Below are positions 59,787 through 64,000 of a DNA stretch of 64,000 nt, piece by piece. Origin of the DNA: Alopecurus myosuroides (lineage: Eukaryota; Streptophyta; Magnoliopsida; Poales; Poaceae); NCBI GenBank assembly GCA_028641055.1, contig JAPCYS010003698.1:248001-312000 (forward strand), in the 5' to 3' direction. Each line of letters begins with the position of its first letter. Within the stretch, counting starts at the first letter, position 1. Both the position numbers and the translations under genes were made by a program. The notes beneath the pieces are model-generated. The model saw only the letters and a list, made by a program, of their open reading frames with translations. It was not told where the DNA came from and made no database searches.

Positions 59787-60103
59787 AACCCAATGAATGG
59801 GATGGATCGCTGAGGATCCCCGGCGAGGACGCCCTGCTCCGGCGTTCTGGCCGTGTCACGAGCGTTCTGGGCACGAAAAATTGCAAGATTCTGTATCTGA
59901 ATTTTTTGTTAGCCTCCTTTTCCTAAATGAGGTAACCGATTCCTAACTTTTCTTTTAAGTTTTGCGTGTTCTAGGTTTCGTTCTTACAAACAAATTTGAT
60001 TGATCGCAGGATGATTAGCTTTTGGTTAACTATTGATATTTTCGATACTACTCTGTTCTAAAGGGTTGTGAAATTGAGGTTGCAGGTTAGTTACATGTGT
60101 CTT

Positions 60104-60117
60104 GGGGGGGGGGGGGG
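60104..60117 (+). repeat. Poly-G tract (14 G)
   Basis: A homopolymer of 14 G residues lies in otherwise AT-rich sequence within Helitron B. Its length may be unreliable in the assembly. Confidence 0.8.
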
Positions 60118-60860
60118 ATCTAACTTTGTTTCTATATACTTCACTATAAGAGTTAAGGTGGCTGAGGTTTGTTACCATGTTACATTATAGAAGGCTTCTG
60201 CAATTACCCGTTTCGTTGTAGATAGGTTTGATTCAATCAGTATTCTTTCAGCTTATATTGATATGCAAAGCTGAATCTGTTCTTGTTTTACTACAAATAT
60301 AGGTTACTTCACCTTGATTATTTTCTCCGTAACAGTACTATGGTTCTACTTCAAATTTTCTTTGACCAGTTTACTGAATTATCAGTTTGTTCTTGGCATA
60401 GTAAGATATTTGTTATAACCCCATGAAAGAAGGAGATTGGTCTTGTGTTCAAAGGAATACAAGAGATGGTGTTCAAAGGAAGCACTGCAGGCACAAGTTT
60501 TTTGTCATCTATTGATTTCACATGATGTGGATGTGTTACAAGCTGCGATCAGAGCAGCTACCGACTGGGACATAATCTCTGGGTAAGTCAAGCTGGCCAT
60601 GTATTACTTCTTCAAATCAGGGATTACCTCTGGGAATACATATTGGATGCAATAAGTAAGACTGAATTCTTGATATCCTCTTTCTAAGTTCTTGCTTGTA
60701 AATTGTGGTATTAGCATATTTTTGTACTAACATTGGCATATCCATCTGAATTGTTGGCTCTTAAAATAAAGTAACAAACACCGCGAAACATTTTCCCTAT
60801 GTACTGTTGTATTTTTATAAAGTCAATTGCAAGACTTAGTTCCATATATCTGGTTTGCAG

Positions 60861-61140
60861 GACGCGATGGAATATTATGAATGTGGAGCTGCTGTAAAAG
60901 GTTTCCCACCTTTTATTGAAGCCATGAAGAAACGAGGCATTGATGACATGGACCTTGTCATTGTATATGCATAGTAAACTATGTCTAAATTACTTTTGTA
61001 GTTCATTTATTTAGTATGAAATTATCTTTCGACGCCTTTGTGGTACAACCAAACTCTGGACATGAACTTCTCTTCTAAAATTATAGGTGTGCAGGCTATT
61101 ACAGTGTTACTGATGCTCCCAACCTAAGAGTTAAAAAAAT
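60861..61140 (+). pseudogene. Copper amine oxidase exon fragments captured in Helitron B
   Basis: After a TTTGCAG acceptor, 60861 to about 60970 reads [20 protein letters not shown] and then [12 protein letters not shown] before a stop. A second piece from about 61087 reads CAGYYSVTDAPNLRV. In plant copper-containing amine oxidases these stretches are adjacent in the same order (a [18 protein letters not shown] segment followed by CAGYYS-DADAP). The pieces are separated by about 120 bp with intron-like character. The copper-binding His residues and the topaquinone Tyr are not present, so it is a fragment without activity. It lies opposite in strand to the Helitron's own polarity. Confidence 0.72.
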
Positions 61141-62728
61141 CTGCACTACAACTGACACCGCACTCTATAACCTATAAATAATATAGCTCAAGAATTATGT
61201 GAGAATCCTTGGAATCTATGTCTTGTGAGAGACGGTGAATAGCTATGCCAAGTCAAGCGTGTTTCTTTTTCAACAAGCCATCGGTATAACTTAGTGTCTT
61301 TTCCAAACCAATAAAAAGAGTTGCTTGCTCAAGATTTGATTCTTCCATCTTGGATGGCTGGTTTGTACTGTCTAGTAATTCTGCCATACCTGGCACGGTT
61401 TCAGTAGGATGGAACATTTTCACATTTTAATTATGTATATCCTCTAAGGCCTGAAATGACGTGCTTTGCTCATTTATCGTGTCAGCGTCTACAGATGATG
61501 AATTAATTTCTCCATGTGTATGTGCATCTTCAGTCCAACGGGTCGTGTCACAATGTTCAGTCCATTCAGCAACTCCAGCTGAATATGTCGATGAGTTCTT
61601 AGTGAAGGAAAAACTTGCAGTTCATGTTCATTGATTGTTTGGTGGCTGTGGCTGCAGATGCCATCTAAATAAAATTTAGTTGTTGTGATTTATCATGGAA
61701 AAAAGAATAATAAAGGGATTAGATCAATTGGTGTTCACTTATATGTTATCTTCGCCCTCCAATCAGTCCACAAAACTGATTTTCCTTTTTTGAACCTAAG
61801 TCTTTATCTCTAGCCAATCGTGCCAGGTGCTCTATTCGTAACATGCTTGTTAACACTCTAACAGCCGTATTAGCTAAAGAAGTTAAATACCAGTTGAGTC
61901 CATTCAGGCTCCACTGTAGATAAGCTCCAGCTGGGCCCTTTCTTCCCAAGTTAATATGCAAGTTGGGTTTGTTCCCTTTTGATGTTGAAACTATTTTCTA
62001 CTTTCGAATGGTCATCTCTTGTTGAAGGTATTTCTAACACATAGGATATTGTGCAGTAATACTTGACATTACAACCAATACTAATATTTAGAATATCAAT
62101 GATCCAACAAATAAATCGTGTCAGTATATTTTCTGCATGTATGATGAAGGTATTTCTCTACCTCAGGTGGAACACGAGAGGAACGAGTCCCGACGAAGTA
62201 TGAACAGCGGCGAGCGTAACAATGTCCTGACGAAGTAAATGGAGAACGGCGAGACAGCTGTGAGCGCGACAATGTGGTGTAGCGAAATTTGCAATTGATG
62301 TGAAGTTTCCGCCGAAGATCTGGCGACCTTTTTATTGCCTTTTAGTGAACGAGCAAAGGAGTTCATGTCGGTTTGACTTCTATCGAGGGATCTGAGATGA
62401 GTCCATGTTGGATTAGATTTTTTTGAAAGGAAATTAGAAAAGGAGTTCATGTAATTTACGTGAGTAAGTGTTGGAATATATTTTGTGTGTGAAGGAAACC
62501 GTGCTAGAGAGTAGCTATGGCCGTTGATAACGTTGTATGAGCAATGAGCTATGCTATGGTTTGGCCTTATCTAAACCTGGGCCGATGAACTGGGCCAGAT
62601 TGGCGAACGGGACGCTGCTCTGTTGACTTGGCCCAAACGAAGCCAACAGGTATCGATCGATCATCGATCTATATGGACGTAAGCGTACGCCTACGTGACG
62701 ATCCTTAGCAGAAACTATATAGTAGAGA

Positions 62729-63244
62729 TGAATCGACAATAAAAGAAAAATCTGTGGGTGCAAAATAAGATTTTATGCACCGTGGAGCTGAATAGGGTGT
62801 ATATATCAATCAATTGTTTTAAGTTGAAGAGAAATTTGGAAATTTTAAAAAGTTGTTTTCCAGCCCTCTGCTTACCTTGATCTTAGCCGGTTTGCCTTGT
62901 TTACTTTCCTGTAGGTACTCGGTTTAGTTTCGTTTGTGCCGAGTGTGTAAAGGTTGCCTTGTTTACTTGCGTGTTTGCCAAGTGCGCGGTGGGAAGTCGA
63001 GTTTGCAGTGCACACGGCAAACTTATTAATTGGTCATCGTAGGAGTAGTACTGTACTTGGAATTTGTGGATGTAGGTTAGCTCTAGCTGAGTCCGGCTAG
63101 AAGTGTTTGTTCGATTCCGGGTACAAGTCATTGTAGTACTGTACAAGTTGGAGCCGGAGCCGTAGCGGGAGTCAGCCCTTCATAAGCACACAAGCAGGGG
63201 AGATCGTAGAGGCAAACGTACTTCTGGAGTTGAGAGATTGCAAC
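62729..63244 (+). promoter_or_regulatory. Upstream region of the MATH-BTB gene
   Basis: This sequence separates Helitron B from the MATH-BTB start codon. The last 100 bases are moderately GC-rich and may be the 5' UTR. Repeated GCCGAGTG/GGCAAAC-like motifs at about 62885-63025 recall subterminal motifs of other CACTA families, but no terminus is visible. No TATA box is assigned with confidence. Confidence 0.35.
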
Positions 63245-64000
63245 ATGGCGTCGCAAAGTAATACTGCATCTGCTATCGTTGCAACAAAGACGGTGGAGGC
63301 GTCGCACGATGTCGCGATCCGAGGCTACTCGGCCACAAAGAGTACTATACCCACGGCACCTACCTCAACTCTGCAACCTTCGTCGCCGGGGGCCGTCGCT
63401 GGTACCTGCGCTACTACCCCAACGGCTGCTGCTCCTACGACATCGGATGGGTAACCTTCCTGCTATACCCTGACGACGACGATCGCAAAAACGGCCAACA
63501 CAGAGCGCCACTGCCGCCATACCATATTTCCTTGGTCGGCCCGGACGGCAATCCAGTACAAGCCTACAAGAAGAACCACCGGGTGACACACCTCGAGCCA
63601 CCGGCCTACCAAACGGTCGGACTCATCCAGTCCACCGCCCTCGAGCGCTCACCTTACCTCCGTGACGACGCCTTCGCCGTCCGGTGCGAGTTCTCCGTGC
63701 CCGTCGTCGTCACCCACACCGTCCACAACGACCCAAACAGTCCGGCTCCGACTCATGTGCCCGCCGACGTCCGCTTCGTCTCCGACAAGGGGCCCACTGA
63801 CGTCGCCCTCCAGGTCGGCGACCACACCTTCCCAGCCCACAGGCATCTCCTCGCCGCTCAGTCGCCGGTTCTGGCGGCATTGTTCACGGGTCCGATGAGG
63901 GAGAACGCCGCCGCTTCAGTTCGGATCGACGGCATGGAGCCTCCGGTGCTGGAAGCCATGCTCCACTTCATCTACACCGGCAACCTCCTGCTGCCACCTC
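63245..64000 (+). pseudogene. MATH-BTB protein gene (CUL3 adaptor type), partial at the window end, probable frameshift
   Basis: The ATG at 63245 starts a frame reading VEASHDVAIRGYSATK, the expected first strand of a MATH (TRAF-like) domain. The rest of the MATH domain is in another frame from about 63340 (EYYTHGTYLNSATFV, RRWYLRYYPNG, DIGWVTFLLY), so about one base appears to be missing near 63335. That frame then stays open to 64000 through DVALQVGDHTFPAHRHLLAA, ALFTGPMREN and MLHFIYTGN, a clear BTB/POZ domain. In the family, MATH binds substrates and BTB binds CUL3 to form an E3 ubiquitin ligase. The C-terminal BTB end and any BACK-like tail lie outside the window. No intron is needed. 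The frameshift could be a sequencing error, so the gene may be functional. Confidence 0.82.

Larger units (their letters stand above)
58631..62728 (-). mobile_element. Helitron-like element B carrying captured gene fragments
   Basis: The minus-strand 3' end at 58631 reads GCCCGTAGCAACGCATGGGC (6-bp stem hairpin with one G-T pair), then ATTTCAACTAG, then T. A matching 5' end candidate, TCTCTACTATATAG preceded by A, lies at 62728, giving 4098 bp. The 3' end is well supported; the 5' end is less so. The interior has plus-strand exon fragments resembling copper amine oxidase (60861-61140) and a GC-rich open segment (59304-59786), but no Rep/helicase. Gene capture is a known habit of plant Helitrons. 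Confidence 0.55.

Noticed and set aside
62885..63025. GCCGAGTG/GGCAAAC motifs as a second CACTA element
   Set aside because: No CACTA terminus, no target duplication and no transposase nearby; too few copies to call.

Overview
The window is nuclear DNA from a plant. The stacked transposable elements, plant-type introns and GC-rich gene ends point to a large-genome grass, most likely a Pooideae/Triticeae relative; this is an inference from repeat style, not a database match. About 85 percent of the 64 kb is transposable element. Only two cellular genes stand apart from it, one at each edge: a RING-H2 E3 ligase-like gene (547-1293, minus) and the start of a MATH-BTB gene (63245 onward, plus, cut by the window end and carrying a probable one-base frameshift).

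Left part. From 3782 to 19202 there is one retrotransposon insertion with three nearly identical 4.8 kb LTRs separated by two short internal regions of about 0.47 kb. The whole block has a single 5-bp target duplication (TCATA). It has initiator-Met-type primer binding sites but no gag, pol or visible polypurine tract. At 20321-21584 sits a small copia-type, TRIM-like element in minus orientation whose right LTR is truncated.

Central part. A FAR1/MULE-type transposase-like gene runs on the plus strand from 21700 to about 46.1 kb and is broken by two nested insertions, each with a clean target duplication. The first is a non-autonomous LTR retrotransposon (23477-30846, duplication CATAC). The second is a 13.5 kb CACTA element (31689-45190, duplication AAC) carrying a decayed TNP2-type transposase and a second protein with a C-terminal Ulp1-like segment. 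Convergent with the FAR1 gene, on the minus strand, are a decayed two-domain B3 gene (47691-48849) and an Ulp1/C48 peptidase-like gene (51663-53015). The convergent layout recalls MuDR-class elements, so these pieces may once have been one large composite Mutator-like element. I could not find its terminal inverted repeats.

Right part. A 5'-truncated L1-type LINE (53610-56888) has a 15-bp target duplication. Two Helitron-like elements follow, lying 4 bp apart in the same orientation (57079-58626 and 58631-62728). The second contains at least two exon fragments resembling copper amine oxidase.

All boundaries and translations were read by eye. Family names are given only where termini or protein motifs support them. 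Intron positions are predictions from GT-AG sites and reading frame.
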